DNA from: DASPXY01 sp038227745
GTDB taxonomy: Bacteria > Planctomycetota > Planctomycetia > Gemmatales > Gemmataceae
NCBI GenBank assembly: GCA_038227745.1
Contig: JBBRPS010000030.1
Location: 1-26,768 of the forward strand
DNA length: 26,768 nucleotides
Direction: 5' to 3'
Shown here: one piece after another, positions 13,897 through 22,126 of the stretch
Numbering within the stretch: the first letter of the stretch is position 1
Layout: each line of letters opens with the position of its first letter
Notes under the pieces: model-generated
Databases searched by the model: none
Told to the model about the DNA's origin: nothing
Seen by the model: the letters and a program-made list of their open reading frames with translations, nothing else
Program-made: the position numbers and the translations under genes

Positions 13897-15378
13897 ATCG
13901 TACACGACGCCCGGCACGTTATCCGCCGTATCGGCGGCGTTATCGCCTCCCGACGGGCCGACACCGCGCGTGCCGGGCCCGTCCCGGTACGCCGTCGGCG
14001 TGTGGGTGTGGAAAGACGCCACGACATACGTGCAAGTGCTCGTCGGGTCGTTCGGCGCCGGGTTCGGATTGTCATTGGGCTTGGTGAGATTGACACTGGC
14101 CCCTGCCCCTTGCAAGACCCAGGCGCCATAAACCGTCGCACTGGACACGTACTTGGCGGTCCCTGTGTTCAATAAGATCCAGTACCCTTGCTCCCTGCGC
14201 CTGGCTTTCGTGTTATCCATGCCCTGCGCGTTGTAATCGTCGGTCGCTTCTTTCTTCGTCGCGGCCCAGGCGGCGTTCGCCGCCGTCGTCACGTCCGCGT
14301 CCGCCACGATGTTGGTGTAGGACGGGAACTGCACCTCGAGGTTCGACTCGCCCGAGTAGTAGTTTTTCGCGTTGAACACGGCCTTGCCGCGCAGCTTCAT
14401 CTGGCCGGCGATCTTCGCCTGCCAGTCCGTTTTCGTGGGGCCGTCTCCCAGCTTGTACCACGTCCCCGCGATCGATGCCCTGCGGATCTGGATCTCAGAC
14501 GACGCCGGGGCCGGGGCAACCGGAGCCACTGTCACAGTGAACGTCTTCTTGTCGAGGAGGGTCATCACGGCCCCCGTGAACGCCAGCGTGACCACCGGCT
14601 CCTTGATCTTGACCTTCGCGTTCTTCAGCGTGCCGAGCAGGGCGTTCACGGCGTTGCTGAGCGCGAGCTTGAAGTACTCCGTGGGCTCTGTGGCCTCTTC
14701 GTAGTTGATCGTGACGGTGAACGTCTGGGTCGTCACGCTGGCCGCGAACGTCAGAGTCCCCGAGGTGGTCGTATAATCCCCCGGCGCCACGGCCGTGTCG
14801 TCCGCCGTCGCGTAATCGACCTTCACCTGCTGCGTCGAGGCCGCGGACAACCCCACGGTGATGGTCACCGAGGCGTCGTATTCCCAGCACTCATACTCCG
14901 CCTGGGAGAAATTGACCAGGATGGGGTTCGTGCTGTCGGCGATCCACAAGGTCGCCGCCGCGGGCACCCCGAGGGTCGCGTTCACGGGGTTGCTCAACGT
15001 CAGGTTCACCGTCTCGACCGGTTCCATCACCCCGTCGTCGATCACCGTGACCGTGAAGGTCTGGCTCGTGACCCCGGCCGCGAACGTGAGCGTCCCCGAG
15101 GTGGCCGTGTAATCGGCCGGCGCGGTCGCGGTGCCGTCCGACGTCGCATAATCGACCGTCACTTGCTGCGTCGAGGCCGCGGACAGGGTCACCGTGATGG
15201 TCGCGCTGCCGGCCTTCTCCGTCACGGTGTAATCGTTGGCGCTGAACTGCACCGTCACCGGGGGCGGAGTTTGTGCCGCCACACCCGACGCCTGCCCGAA
15301 CACCACCGCCAGGGCACACATCCCCAACACCAGCCCGCGCCAGAGGGGGCGCCGCTGGGTTCGCCATCTTGCATCCAT
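13894..15378 (-). CDS. Secreted Calx-beta protein with C-terminal HxH...SxxD domain (apparently truncated)
   Basis: A 494-aa protein starting MDARWRTQRRPLWRG with AGGAGAG upstream. The signal peptide ends near ASGVAAQ (residue about 35). There are two tandem Calx-beta repeats (roughly 38-140 and 147-255), each with VTVDYATSDGTA- or VKVDYATADDTA-type strands and ATSGTLTFAAGVTSQTFTVT. These are Ca-binding adhesion-type domains. A beta-rich domain follows (about 270-400). The C-terminal segment VASFHTHTPTAYRDG...VGPSGGDNAADTADNVPGVVYD has a metal-ligand-like HxH...SxxD, recalling JAB/JAMM or DUF4329 domains. The frame stops at TAG 13896-13894 immediately after VVYD; in-frame codons continue sensibly beyond it (next entry). 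Its role may be surface adhesion or processing, by inference. Confidence 0.82.
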   Translation of the reverse strand: MDARWRTQRRPLWRGLVLGMCALAVVFGQASGVAAQTPPPVTVQFSANDYTVTEKAGSATITVTLSAASTQQVTVDYATSDGTATAPADYTATSGTLTFAAGVTSQTFTVTVIDDGVMEPVETVNLTLSNPVNATLGVPAAATLWIADSTNPILVNFSQAEYECWEYDASVTITVGLSAASTQQVKVDYATADDTAVAPGDYTTTSGTLTFAASVTTQTFTVTINYEEATEPTEYFKLALSNAVNALLGTLKNAKVKIKEPVVTLAFTGAVMTLLDKKTFTVTVAPVAPAPASSEIQIRRASIAGTWYKLGDGPTKTDWQAKIAGQMKLRGKAVFNAKNYYSGESNLEVQFPSYTNIVADADVTTAANAAWAATKKEATDDYNAQGMDNTKARRREQGYWILLNTGTAKYVSSATVYGAWVLQGAGASVNLTKPNDNPNPAPNDPTSTCTYVVASFHTHTPTAYRDGPGTRGVGPSGGDNAADTADNVPGVVYD

Positions 15379-15613
15379 TACGACTCTCCTTAGATGAATT
15401 TCGCCCGTCCCCCGGCGCCTCCTCCCACCGCGGGAGTCTTCAGTCTCTCTTCCTTGCTGGAAGAGAAGCCAGCACGGGCCGCCTTCCTCTGCTACCCGCC
15501 GAAAGTGGGTATCCCCGAGGTTGATGTCCACGGTGTCAGAGGCCGGCCTTCCCGACGCGACGCGCTCGGACTAGTGCGAGACCAGTGTATCCTACCCTGC
15601 AGCGGAGGGCGTG
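15379..15613 (-). promoter_or_regulatory. Leader region of the Calx-beta gene with an 8-bp hairpin
   Basis: This is 235 bp between the unknown-family gene stop (15614) and the Calx-beta start (15378). It holds an exact 8-bp inverted repeat, TCTCTTCC/GGAAGAGA (15446-15453 and 15459-15466, loop TTGCT), and next to the gene an AGGAGAG ribosome binding site. No known riboswitch consensus was recognised. A promoter is expected here, but no convincing -10/-35 pair was seen. Confidence 0.35.
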
Positions 15614-16342
15614 CTACCCTCGCTCTGCCGCAGCGCTGCTGCAGCGGTGCAGTCGCTCCCAGAAGATGCCCCGCCCGGTGCCGTCGCCGCGGAAGCGGAT
15701 CAGGTGGTTCTTCTGGTGGCGGTTGAGGTTGGTGATGGTGATGTGCAGGTGCCGCTTGGGGTCCTGGTCCAGCATCGGCGGCAGCGGGTCGTCGATGCGT
15801 GCCGGCCAGCCCTCTTCCTCAAATACACTCAGAATCAGTTCCTGGGCCTCGGCGGGCTGCCGGAACTGCTTGACGAGCAGGTGCCCCAGCGTCAGCTCGC
15901 GCCGCTCACTGTCCCAGCGCGGCCCGACGTCCGGGGCCGCGAGCACCCTCGGCTGGCCCCGGTCGCGTTCCGCCAGCGACTCGGCGGGGCCGTCGCCTAA
16001 ACCCAGGCGGCGGACGAAGGCGGCGCCGTCGGCCGTCAGCAGGACGCAGGTGTCTTCGGCGAAGGCGAGGCTGGAGACCTCGACGAACGTCCGGCCCTCG
16101 GCGCCCGGGAGGGTCATCTCGATGCCGTGCTCGACGTGGCCCTGGCACGCCAGCCAGCGCAGATCGCTGTTGCTCAGGCCGGCCTCGCGCAGCAGGCGGA
16201 TCTCCACGGCGAAGTCCCACTTGCCGCGGTCGAGGACCGCGGCGTACGTGCGGGCCTGGAGGAGCATCGCCAGTCCCGCCTCCAGGTGGGAGCGGTTCGG
16301 CAACGGTAAGATCGGGGCCAGGTTCCTGTGCGCTGAGGACAT
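15614..16342 (-). CDS. Planctomycete protein of unknown function
   Basis: A 242-aa protein starting MSSAHRNLAPILPLPNRSHL, with GGAG 8 nt upstream. An alternative ATG at 16393 adds 17 residues but has no clear ribosome binding site. There is no signal peptide or membrane helix, so it should be cytoplasmic. The C-terminal half (LVKQFRQPAEAQELILSVFE, EEGWPARIDDPLPP, LNRHQKNHLIRFRGDGTG) is a segment I have seen repeatedly in Gemmata-type proteomes without assigned function. The N-terminal LLREAGLSNSDLRWLACQGHVEHG is helical and resembles a winged-helix/HTH, so DNA binding is possible but unproven. The last residues (RCSSAAAERG) are encoded by a GC-rich CTGCAG-containing stretch. It stands alone between two larger gaps. 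Confidence 0.75.
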   Translation of the reverse strand: MSSAHRNLAPILPLPNRSHLEAGLAMLLQARTYAAVLDRGKWDFAVEIRLLREAGLSNSDLRWLACQGHVEHGIEMTLPGAEGRTFVEVSSLAFAEDTCVLLTADGAAFVRRLGLGDGPAESLAERDRGQPRVLAAPDVGPRWDSERRELTLGHLLVKQFRQPAEAQELILSVFEEEGWPARIDDPLPPMLDQDPKRHLHITITNLNRHQKNHLIRFRGDGTGRGIFWERLHRCSSAAAERG

Positions 16343-16775
16343 CGGCAGGTCTCCACGGTTGTCGGTCTGTGGTGCGGGGATCATCATGGTCATCCGCGAC
16401 GGCCGCGCCGGCGGCGCGGACCGAGAGGGGCAAACCGGAGGCCCAGGCGGCCTCGAACCCGCCTCGCTGCGGGGGGCGCGGGGAGCGGACGCGAGCGGGG
16501 GCGCGGGAAAGGGGAACTCGTAAACCGCCAGCGAATCCCAAAAGGGCGAGCAGCCCCGGACGATTCTCCCCGGGCGAGCACGGGGCGTCGGACCCGCGGG
16601 TTCGGCAAGCGCCGCAAAGTCCCTTATATAAATAATCGAATTTCAGCGAAAAAACTGGACAGGCATTTTGGGAAAAAATGAAAATAGTTGTAACGTTCCC
16701 GCCCGTGGGCGCGCGAGCCCCCCTGGGAGCCGCCGGGCTCCCTTGCCGACGATGCAGCGGGCGCCGGCGCGCGTC
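16343..16775. other. 433-bp gap with an AT-rich island
   Basis: No gene is seen. About 16620-16692 is strikingly AT-rich for this genome and includes, on the minus strand, ATTATTTATATAAG, which resembles a -10 region and would read towards the unknown-family gene about 280 bp away. It could equally be part of the 3' end of the GT-C operon. The remainder is high-G+C DNA with no clear hairpin. Confidence 0.45.
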
Positions 16776-18914
16776 TCAACGGGCCCTTCCGGCCAGCCGA
16801 CCGGGCTCGACGTGGAAGAGGACGAGCCCCGGCGTGTCGCTGATCCGCGCGAACGCCTGCGGGTGCAGCGCGAGGCACTCGTCGAACCACCCGAAGCGGA
16901 CGGCGCCCGGGGCGCGCAACTGGCCGCCGATGAGCACCACCTCCTGCTGCCGGAAGTATTCCGCCAGCCATTCCGCGGAGTAGACGTAGACCGGCTGGCA
17001 GACCCGGTACTGCCGCCGCGAGCCGAAGAACGGGTAGCAGCGGTGGTACAGCGCGCACATCTTCCCCGCCCCCGGGCGTTCCTCGGCGAGCGTGCGGAAC
17101 ACCCCCCCGCCAAGCATGCGGTCGTAATGGGCGGCGAAGCCGCGGTGCCAGCGCTCGGCCAGGGCGCCGCACGCCCAGGCGCCGGCCACGAGGGCGGCCG
17201 CGCCCAGGCCCGCGCCCAGCCAGGGCCGTACCCGCGGCCACAGCGCGCCGACCAGCAGCACGGCCGCGGCGGCAAAGACGACATTCCCGGCGATCAGCAG
17301 GCTGTCTGCCGCGTGGATCTCGACGCGGCGGGCGGCCCAGGCGACCTGGAAGAGGGCGGCGCCGGCGAAGAGCAGCGGCGGCAGCAAGAGCAGCGCGCGG
17401 ATGAGACGGTGCCACGCGCGGACCTCGGCGCCGGGGTGCGGCCGGCACCAGCGCCGCGTACCGCTGAACCCGTCTTGCAGGAGCAGGAGGGCGGCCAGCG
17501 TGGCCGTACTAAGAGAGCACATTCCATACCGCACGGGGCAGTAGTGCCACAGCATCTGGTTGAGCGTGCCGGGGTCGTCCTCGACGGCGAAGGGCGTGAT
17601 CGCCAGCAGGAGGCCGCTCCCGGCGAGCCACAACCCGAGCGCCAGCCGCGCCCGTCCCTCGCGCGGGCGCCCCGCCCGGAAGGCCAACCACAGCCCCGAG
17701 GCCGCCAACCAGACCAGTGCCAGGGGTGCCAGCACGACGCCCGCGAGCTGGCAAGGACCGGTCATCTTCCACACCGATTCGACATACAGCCCCAGCAGTT
17801 CAGGCCGGTTGTTGCCCAGGAAGGAGGTGTGCGCGACATCGGGGTAGATCAGCGTCAGCGTGTCGGGGTGCTTAAAGAATTCCCGCGGGTACAGCGGGCT
17901 GCCGGTCGCCACGAAGTTGCGGGCGTACCAGTAGCCGCCGAACACCAGCGCGCCCGCGGCGCCCGCCACGACGACGGCCAGGGCCGCACGCCGCCCGCGG
18001 GCCGCGAGTGTCAGCAGGACCCAGCACAGACCGGCCAGGGCGGCATAGCCGAACGCATAGTACTTGATGCCCGCGAGCAGGCCGACGCTGACGGCGGCCA
18101 GGACGGTGTTGGCCCCGCCCTCGCCCTCCGTGGCGCGAAGGGCGTAGAAGGCGGCCGCGAAGAAGCAGGCAGCCACCGCCACGTCGTTTTCCGCATTGAC
18201 GAGTTGGTTCAGCACGACGAAGTTGCAGACCACGGCCAGGGCGCCCAGGTGCGCCAGGCCGCGCGACAGGCCGAGCCGCGTCCCGAGGCCCACCGCGGCG
18301 GCGGCGAGGAGGAGGGTGGCCGGGAGGTTGTTGAGGTAGATGAGGAAGTCGCCCGAGAACGCGCCGACCATCCACAGGCCCAGCACCTCGTTGTTGCCGG
18401 GGCTGCTCCAGCGCGCGCCGTCCGGGGCGTACAGACTGCGCGCCTGCAGCCACTGGTCGATGAGCGGGATGTGGTATGCCAGGGAGTCCCAGTCGTGCGG
18501 GAAGGTCAGCAGCCCGCCGGTGACGACGTGTCCCAGCCCCAGCGCCAGGAGGGCGCCCCAGCCGCACAGCCATGCTTTTTCCGCTGGCCCCGGGGGCGCC
18601 GGTTCCGAACCGGGGAGCGGCACGGGCCGCCGCCACAGGAGGGCGAGCAGCGCCAGGGCCTGGACAGCGCCCAGGAGGAGCGGCCCGGTCAGGGCGCCGA
18701 CCAGGCTAAGGGCGAAGGCGACAACGAGAAGGCTCCCCCAGCAGAGGACGAGGACGTGCGCCAGCGTCTCCACGAAGGGGTCGCGCGGAAAGAGGGCGCG
18801 GACCCACTTCCAGGCCGCGGCGGCAAGGAGCGCGTTCGCCCCCAGCCAGCAGGCCGCCACGAGGGCGTCCTCCGTCCGCAACGCGGGGGGAAGGACAAAC
18901 GCGAGGAAGGACAT
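16776..18914 (-). CDS. Polytopic membrane protein, GT-C-like glycosyltransferase
   Basis: A 712-aa protein starting MSFLAFVLPPALRTEDALVA, with roughly 14-16 hydrophobic segments and a soluble C-terminal domain of about 130 residues. Between the third and fourth helices lies PHDWDSLAYHIP (139-150); an acidic DxD-like motif in the first large periplasmic loop is the hallmark of GT-C enzymes such as ArnT/PMT and O-antigen transferases that use polyprenyl-phosphate sugars. ARNFVATGSPLYP further on (WYxRNxxxTGNPxYP-like) is also typical of this planctomycete and cyanobacterial family. It would transfer a sugar on the periplasmic side. The ribosome binding site is weak (ACAGG next to ATG). It lies 59 bp downstream of LRR lipoprotein copy 2 on the same strand. 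Confidence 0.78.
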   Translation of the reverse strand: MSFLAFVLPPALRTEDALVAACWLGANALLAAAAWKWVRALFPRDPFVETLAHVLVLCWGSLLVVAFALSLVGALTGPLLLGAVQALALLALLWRRPVPLPGSEPAPPGPAEKAWLCGWGALLALGLGHVVTGGLLTFPHDWDSLAYHIPLIDQWLQARSLYAPDGARWSSPGNNEVLGLWMVGAFSGDFLIYLNNLPATLLLAAAAVGLGTRLGLSRGLAHLGALAVVCNFVVLNQLVNAENDVAVAACFFAAAFYALRATEGEGGANTVLAAVSVGLLAGIKYYAFGYAALAGLCWVLLTLAARGRRAALAVVVAGAAGALVFGGYWYARNFVATGSPLYPREFFKHPDTLTLIYPDVAHTSFLGNNRPELLGLYVESVWKMTGPCQLAGVVLAPLALVWLAASGLWLAFRAGRPREGRARLALGLWLAGSGLLLAITPFAVEDDPGTLNQMLWHYCPVRYGMCSLSTATLAALLLLQDGFSGTRRWCRPHPGAEVRAWHRLIRALLLLPPLLFAGAALFQVAWAARRVEIHAADSLLIAGNVVFAAAAVLLVGALWPRVRPWLGAGLGAAALVAGAWACGALAERWHRGFAAHYDRMLGGGVFRTLAEERPGAGKMCALYHRCYPFFGSRRQYRVCQPVYVYSAEWLAEYFRQQEVVLIGGQLRAPGAVRFGWFDECLALHPQAFARISDTPGLVLFHVEPGRLAGRAR

Positions 18915-18973
18915 CCTGTGTACCAGCGCGAAGGCGGTTCACGTACGGCGACGCCGGGGGCGAACGGGGCAGG

Positions 18974-19495
18974 CTACTGGAGGTAGACGGTCAGGCCCGG
19001 CAAGGCCTTCTTGAGCTGTTCGACGCGCTCGGCGGTGACCTTGCCCTTCTTCGAGAGCCAGAGGCAGCGCAGGCTCGGCATCCGCTCCAGATGCGCGAGG
19101 GCCTGGTCGCTGATCGGCGTGTCCCCCAACCCCAGCCCTTCCAGGCGCGAGAGCCCCTTGATCCTGGCCAGGCAGTCGTCGGTCAGGGACGCCCCGTACA
19201 AGCTCAGCTGCCGCAGTTCCGTGAGCGTGCGGACTTCGTTGAGGGCCTGCGGCCGGACGTGCCTGCCCTCGAGCTTGAGGTCGATGACGCGGCCGTTGTT
19301 GTCGAGCTTGTAGACGGCGCTGTAGGGCTTGAGGGCCTCAATGGCGGCCTGGTCGGTCGCACTCAGCTCCGGACCCCGGCCGCACCCGAACAGGAGGAGC
19401 GACAGCCCCAGCGCGACGAGACACGGCAGCCAGGAGGCACTCCCGGCCGGGCGATCATTTTCCTCGACTCGATGGGCCCCGGCGTTGGTACACAT
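18974..19495 (-). CDS. Leucine-rich-repeat lipoprotein, copy 2
   Basis: A 173-aa protein starting MCTNAGAHRVEENDRPAG, with a hydrophobic segment ending in lipobox LFGC (Cys38). From GRGPELSATDQAAIEALKPY onward it is nearly colinear with copy 1 at 10199-10714: same repeats (LTELRQLSLYGASLTDDCL, LSRLEGLGLGDTPISDQAL, MPSLRCLWLSKKGKVTAERV) and same ending PGLTVYLQ. The signal sequences differ, so selection or recent duplication has kept the mature part. Nucleotide similarity is very high at the 3' ends. As with copy 1, the next gene downstream (59 bp) is a membrane-associated glycan gene. I chose ATG 19495 over a TTG at 19552 because the former gives a normal lipoprotein leader. Confidence 0.83.
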   Translation of the reverse strand: MCTNAGAHRVEENDRPAGSASWLPCLVALGLSLLLFGCGRGPELSATDQAAIEALKPYSAVYKLDNNGRVIDLKLEGRHVRPQALNEVRTLTELRQLSLYGASLTDDCLARIKGLSRLEGLGLGDTPISDQALAHLERMPSLRCLWLSKKGKVTAERVEQLKKALPGLTVYLQ

Positions 19496-19820
19496 TGGCT
19501 TCTTCAGCTCCACCGCGGAGGTTGAAACAGAGGTCAAAACCGTTCGGGACAATGTCCGGGCTCCTCACCCCACGACCGTCCAACGCGAGTGAGTCGGAGT
19601 GCCTGGTACGAAAGAGTGCCCTTGGGTTTCGTCCCCCAGATTCCGAAAGAACGAAGGTGACACATAATTCTACCGGGGCAGCGACCGTCTGGCTATTGAA
19701 AATCTCAAGAACTTTCCGAGAATGTCCCAGACGGCTTGTCCGCCCTGACAGATCCTCTGTTTTTCGGCCAACCTCTTGTTGGGAATCGGATACCTTTGAC
19801 AGACTCATCGTTGGATCAAT

Positions 19821-19868
19821 GCACGGCTACTGCACGGCTACTGCACGGCTACTGCACGGCTACTGCAC
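19821..19868. repeat. 11-bp tandem repeat, about 4.4 copies
   Basis: The unit GCACGGCTACT occurs four times exactly, followed by GCAC. There are no spacers, so it is a simple tandem repeat and not a CRISPR array. Confidence 0.95.
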
Positions 19869-19924
19869 CGGAATGCGTGGATCAGGCTTTCCTGCGTTAG
19901 AGGCACGGGAAGAAATGAAGGTCG

Positions 19925-19966
19925 GCGAGCCGCCGGGCTTGCCCCGGCGGGATAAACCCGGCTCGC
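19925..19966. repeat. Nested palindrome, REP-like
   Basis: The outer arms are GCGAGCC (19925-19931) and GGCTCGC (19960-19966). The inner hairpin CCGCCGGG (19930-19937) pairs with CCCGGCGG (19943-19950). It resembles the GC-rich dispersed repeats of Gemmata-type genomes, which is inference. Confidence 0.65.
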
Positions 19967-20120
19967 TACTTCGTTCCTCTACCTCTTAACTCTTCATGGG
20001 GAAAGGTCAGCCTGGAAAGCCCGATCGGCAGTCCGACGTCCGCCGAGCCATGGAGCAGCAGCAGAGCTGCAGCGGAGCCGTGCTTGTGGCACTCAGACTC
20101 ATGAGTTACCAAGGAGACTC

Positions 20121-21074
20121 ATGGCGAGACAGGGCCTGGCTTTTCCTGCCGGCTCGGCGTGGGGGCGACCGCATCGGTGCCCCCAAACGACGGAGGTTCC
20201 CACAACCGTGCCGCCCGACGTGCAGCCCGCGGTGTTCGACGACAGCCACCACGCGGCGACGTTCTTCCGCAAGGTCCGGCGCGCGCTGCGTCTGGGCCCC
20301 CGGTATTACCTGCACGACCTCCCGCGCTATTTCGCCCACCGGCGCGCCCGGGGGCTGCCCGTGTGGGACGCCGGCGTCCTCACGAACCCGTTTCGGGAGT
20401 TCTGCCCGCGGCGTCCGCCCCCGTCCGAACTGCCGCCGGGCTACAGCGAAGCGCTGGCGCGCTTCGCCGAGGCCGGGGTGCGCCTGACGATTCCGCGGGC
20501 GCGGCTCGAAGCGCTCCTGGCGGTCTGGTGGGCCACGCGGTCGGCCCCGGGCGACGTGATCGAGTGCGGTGCCTACCGCGGCGCCACGTCATTGCTGCTC
20601 GCGCTGCTCGGCCGGCTCCACGGCAGGTCGCAGGCCGTCCTGGCGCTCGACACCTTCACGGGGCTGCCGGCGGCGTCGGCGTACGACCTGTCGCGCCGGT
20701 ACGGCGAGTTCCGGCCGCCGCCCGGCCAGGTCGAGGTGATCCGGGGGCAGGCGGAGGCGCTCGGCGTGCGCGACCGCCTCGAGATCCACCAGGGCCTGTT
20801 CGCCGACACCTTCCGCGCCCTGGAAGACCGCCCTCTCCGGTTCGCCCTGGTCCACATCGACGCCAACCTCTACCGGGCGACCCTGGAGGCCTGCCGTTTC
20901 ACGGTCCCGCGCGTCGGCCCCGGAGGGGCGATCGTGTTCGACGATTACAACGGCGTCTGCGACCTCGGGGCGCGGCTCGCCATTGAGGAGTACTTCGCCG
21001 GCAAGGGCGTGCGGCCGTGGCCCCTCACGGCCTCCTCCGCCTGCGTGCGGCTCCGGCGAGGGACGTGGTCATGA
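20121..21074 (+). CDS. TylF/MycF-like O-methyltransferase
   Basis: A 317-aa protein starting MARQGLAFPAGSAWGRPHRC; AAGGAG 5 nt before the ATG fixes the start. The first 40 residues look non-conserved. SAM-binding motif I is GDVIECGAYRGAT (144-156). LALDTFTGLP (174-183), LVHIDANLY (243-251, with Asp247 as a likely metal ligand) and GAIVFDDYN (269-277) are the hallmarks of the TylF/macrocin O-methyltransferase family (PF05711), which methylates sugar hydroxyls in a Mg-dependent way. Here it probably O-methylates a surface-glycan sugar. The stop overlaps the next gene's ATG (ATGA), so the two form a two-gene operon. Confidence 0.9.
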   Translation: MARQGLAFPAGSAWGRPHRCPQTTEVPTTVPPDVQPAVFDDSHHAATFFRKVRRALRLGPRYYLHDLPRYFAHRRARGLPVWDAGVLTNPFREFCPRRPPPSELPPGYSEALARFAEAGVRLTIPRARLEALLAVWWATRSAPGDVIECGAYRGATSLLLALLGRLHGRSQAVLALDTFTGLPAASAYDLSRRYGEFRPPPGQVEVIRGQAEALGVRDRLEIHQGLFADTFRALEDRPLRFALVHIDANLYRATLEACRFTVPRVGPGGAIVFDDYNGVCDLGARLAIEEYFAGKGVRPWPLTASSACVRLRRGTWS

Positions 21075-22126
21075 GCGCGCCGTGGTTGTCCGTGATCGTG
21101 CCGACCTACAACGGTGCAGCGTACCTGGCCCGCACCCTGGATAGCATCGCCCGCCAGAGGGAAGACGGCCTTGAGGTCCTCGCCGTGGACGATGGCTCGT
21201 CCGACGCCACCCTCGCCATCCTGCGCGGGTATTCGCGCCAGCTTCCCCTGCGCGTCTTCGCGCGCAGCCGGGCCTGCAACTGGGTCGCCAACACGAACTA
21301 CGGGCTGAGGGCGGCCCGCGGGGAGTACGCCTGCTTCCTGCACCAGGACGACGTGTGGCTGCCGAACCGACTGAGCGCCCTCCGCTCGCTCCTGGCCCGT
21401 GACCCAGACGCCGCCTTGATCCTGCACCCGTCGCGGTACATCGACGCCCGCGGTCGCGGGCTCGGTCTGTGGCGGTGCCCGTTGCGCGCAGGGCGGCAGA
21501 AGACGGGTGCGGTGGTCGAGCAGCTGCTCGTGCAGAACTTTATCGCGGTGCCGGCGCCGCTGTTCGCGCGGGAGGCAGCCCTCCGCGCGGGCGGGCTGGA
21601 CGAGGACCTGTGGTACACGGCGGACTGGGACTTCTGGCTCAAACTGGCCGGCGCGGGGCCGACGGTGTACCACCCCGAGCCGTTGACGGCCTTCCGCCTG
21701 CACGCCCAATCGCAGACGGCCCGGGGCGTCGCCCGGGCCGACGAGATGCGCCGGCAGATCGAGGCGGTGCTGACGCGGCACCTGCCGGCGTGGGAAGCGC
21801 TCCACCCCCGCCGCGGCGAGGTGGCGCTGGCGGCCCGCCTGTCGCTGGAGGTGAACCACGCCCTGGCGGGGTGCGCGCACGGGCGACGGCCGAAATGGCT
21901 GCCGCTGGCGCGGAGCTTCTTGAGCCTGGGGGTGCGCGGGTGGTTCCGCTTCCTGCGCGACTCGCGGATCGTGGAGCGCCTCGGGGCACGGCTGCGCGTC
22001 CGGGGGAGGCCGGCAGGCGGGGAAGGGGCGTACGACCGGGCAGGTGTGCGCGCACGCCTCGACGCGGGACCAATTCAGGCCCCCCTCGTGTTGGGTTCGG
22101 GCGGGGGTTGCGGAGATCCCCGGTGA
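21071..22126 (+). CDS. Family 2 glycosyltransferase
   Basis: A 351-aa protein starting MSAPWLSVIVPTYNGAAYLA, with classical GT2 features: VIVPTYNG (8-15), LAVDDGSSD (37-45), CFLHQDDVWLP with QDD at 92-94 in place of the usual DXD, and LWYTADWDFWLKLA (the ED/AD-x-D-x-W acceptor motif). After about residue 260 the C-terminal part has no catalytic motif, and the last 40 or so residues are low-complexity Gly/Arg-rich. The ATG lies in the ATGA overlap with the TylF-like gene; upstream in-frame sequence belongs to that gene. It probably works on the same glycan as the methyltransferase. Confidence 0.9.
   Translation: MSAPWLSVIVPTYNGAAYLARTLDSIARQREDGLEVLAVDDGSSDATLAILRGYSRQLPLRVFARSRACNWVANTNYGLRAARGEYACFLHQDDVWLPNRLSALRSLLARDPDAALILHPSRYIDARGRGLGLWRCPLRAGRQKTGAVVEQLLVQNFIAVPAPLFAREAALRAGGLDEDLWYTADWDFWLKLAGAGPTVYHPEPLTAFRLHAQSQTARGVARADEMRRQIEAVLTRHLPAWEALHPRRGEVALAARLSLEVNHALAGCAHGRRPKWLPLARSFLSLGVRGWFRFLRDSRIVERLGARLRVRGRPAGGEGAYDRAGVRARLDAGPIQAPLVLGSGGGCGDPR

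Larger units (their letters stand above)
19496..20120. other. 625-bp divergent intergenic region with repeats
   Basis: This separates the minus-strand LRR lipoprotein from the plus-strand TylF-like gene, so promoters for both should be here. It is less GC-rich than its surroundings. It holds an 11-bp tandem repeat (19821-19868) and a nested palindrome (19925-19966), listed separately. Open frames crossing it on both strands have no family resemblance and I do not call them. The AAGGAG ribosome binding site of the plus gene is at its right end. Confidence 0.5.

Noticed and set aside
13894..15378. Canonical JAMM deubiquitinase-like protease
   Set aside because: The spacing between the second His and the Ser of SxxD is longer than in classical JAMM motifs and no matching upstream Glu was identified; only an HxH...SxxD resemblance is claimed.
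16668..18986. Very long open plus-strand frame (772 codons) opposite the GT-C-like gene
   Set aside because: It is the antisense of a clear membrane-protein gene; its translation is Arg/Gln/Gly/Pro-rich without motifs. Long antisense frames are expected at this G+C. The same holds for the plus frames at 15-1634, 926-2776, 2659-4428, 5291-6556 and 14188-15393.
19821..19868. CRISPR-like array
   Set aside because: The repeats are only 11 bp and directly adjacent without spacers; no cas gene is near.
19495..19989. Plus-strand frame of 164 codons in the divergent intergenic region
   Set aside because: No ribosome binding site, Ser/Arg-rich composition, and the frame includes the tandem repeat and the palindrome; overlaps the start of the LRR lipoprotein gene.
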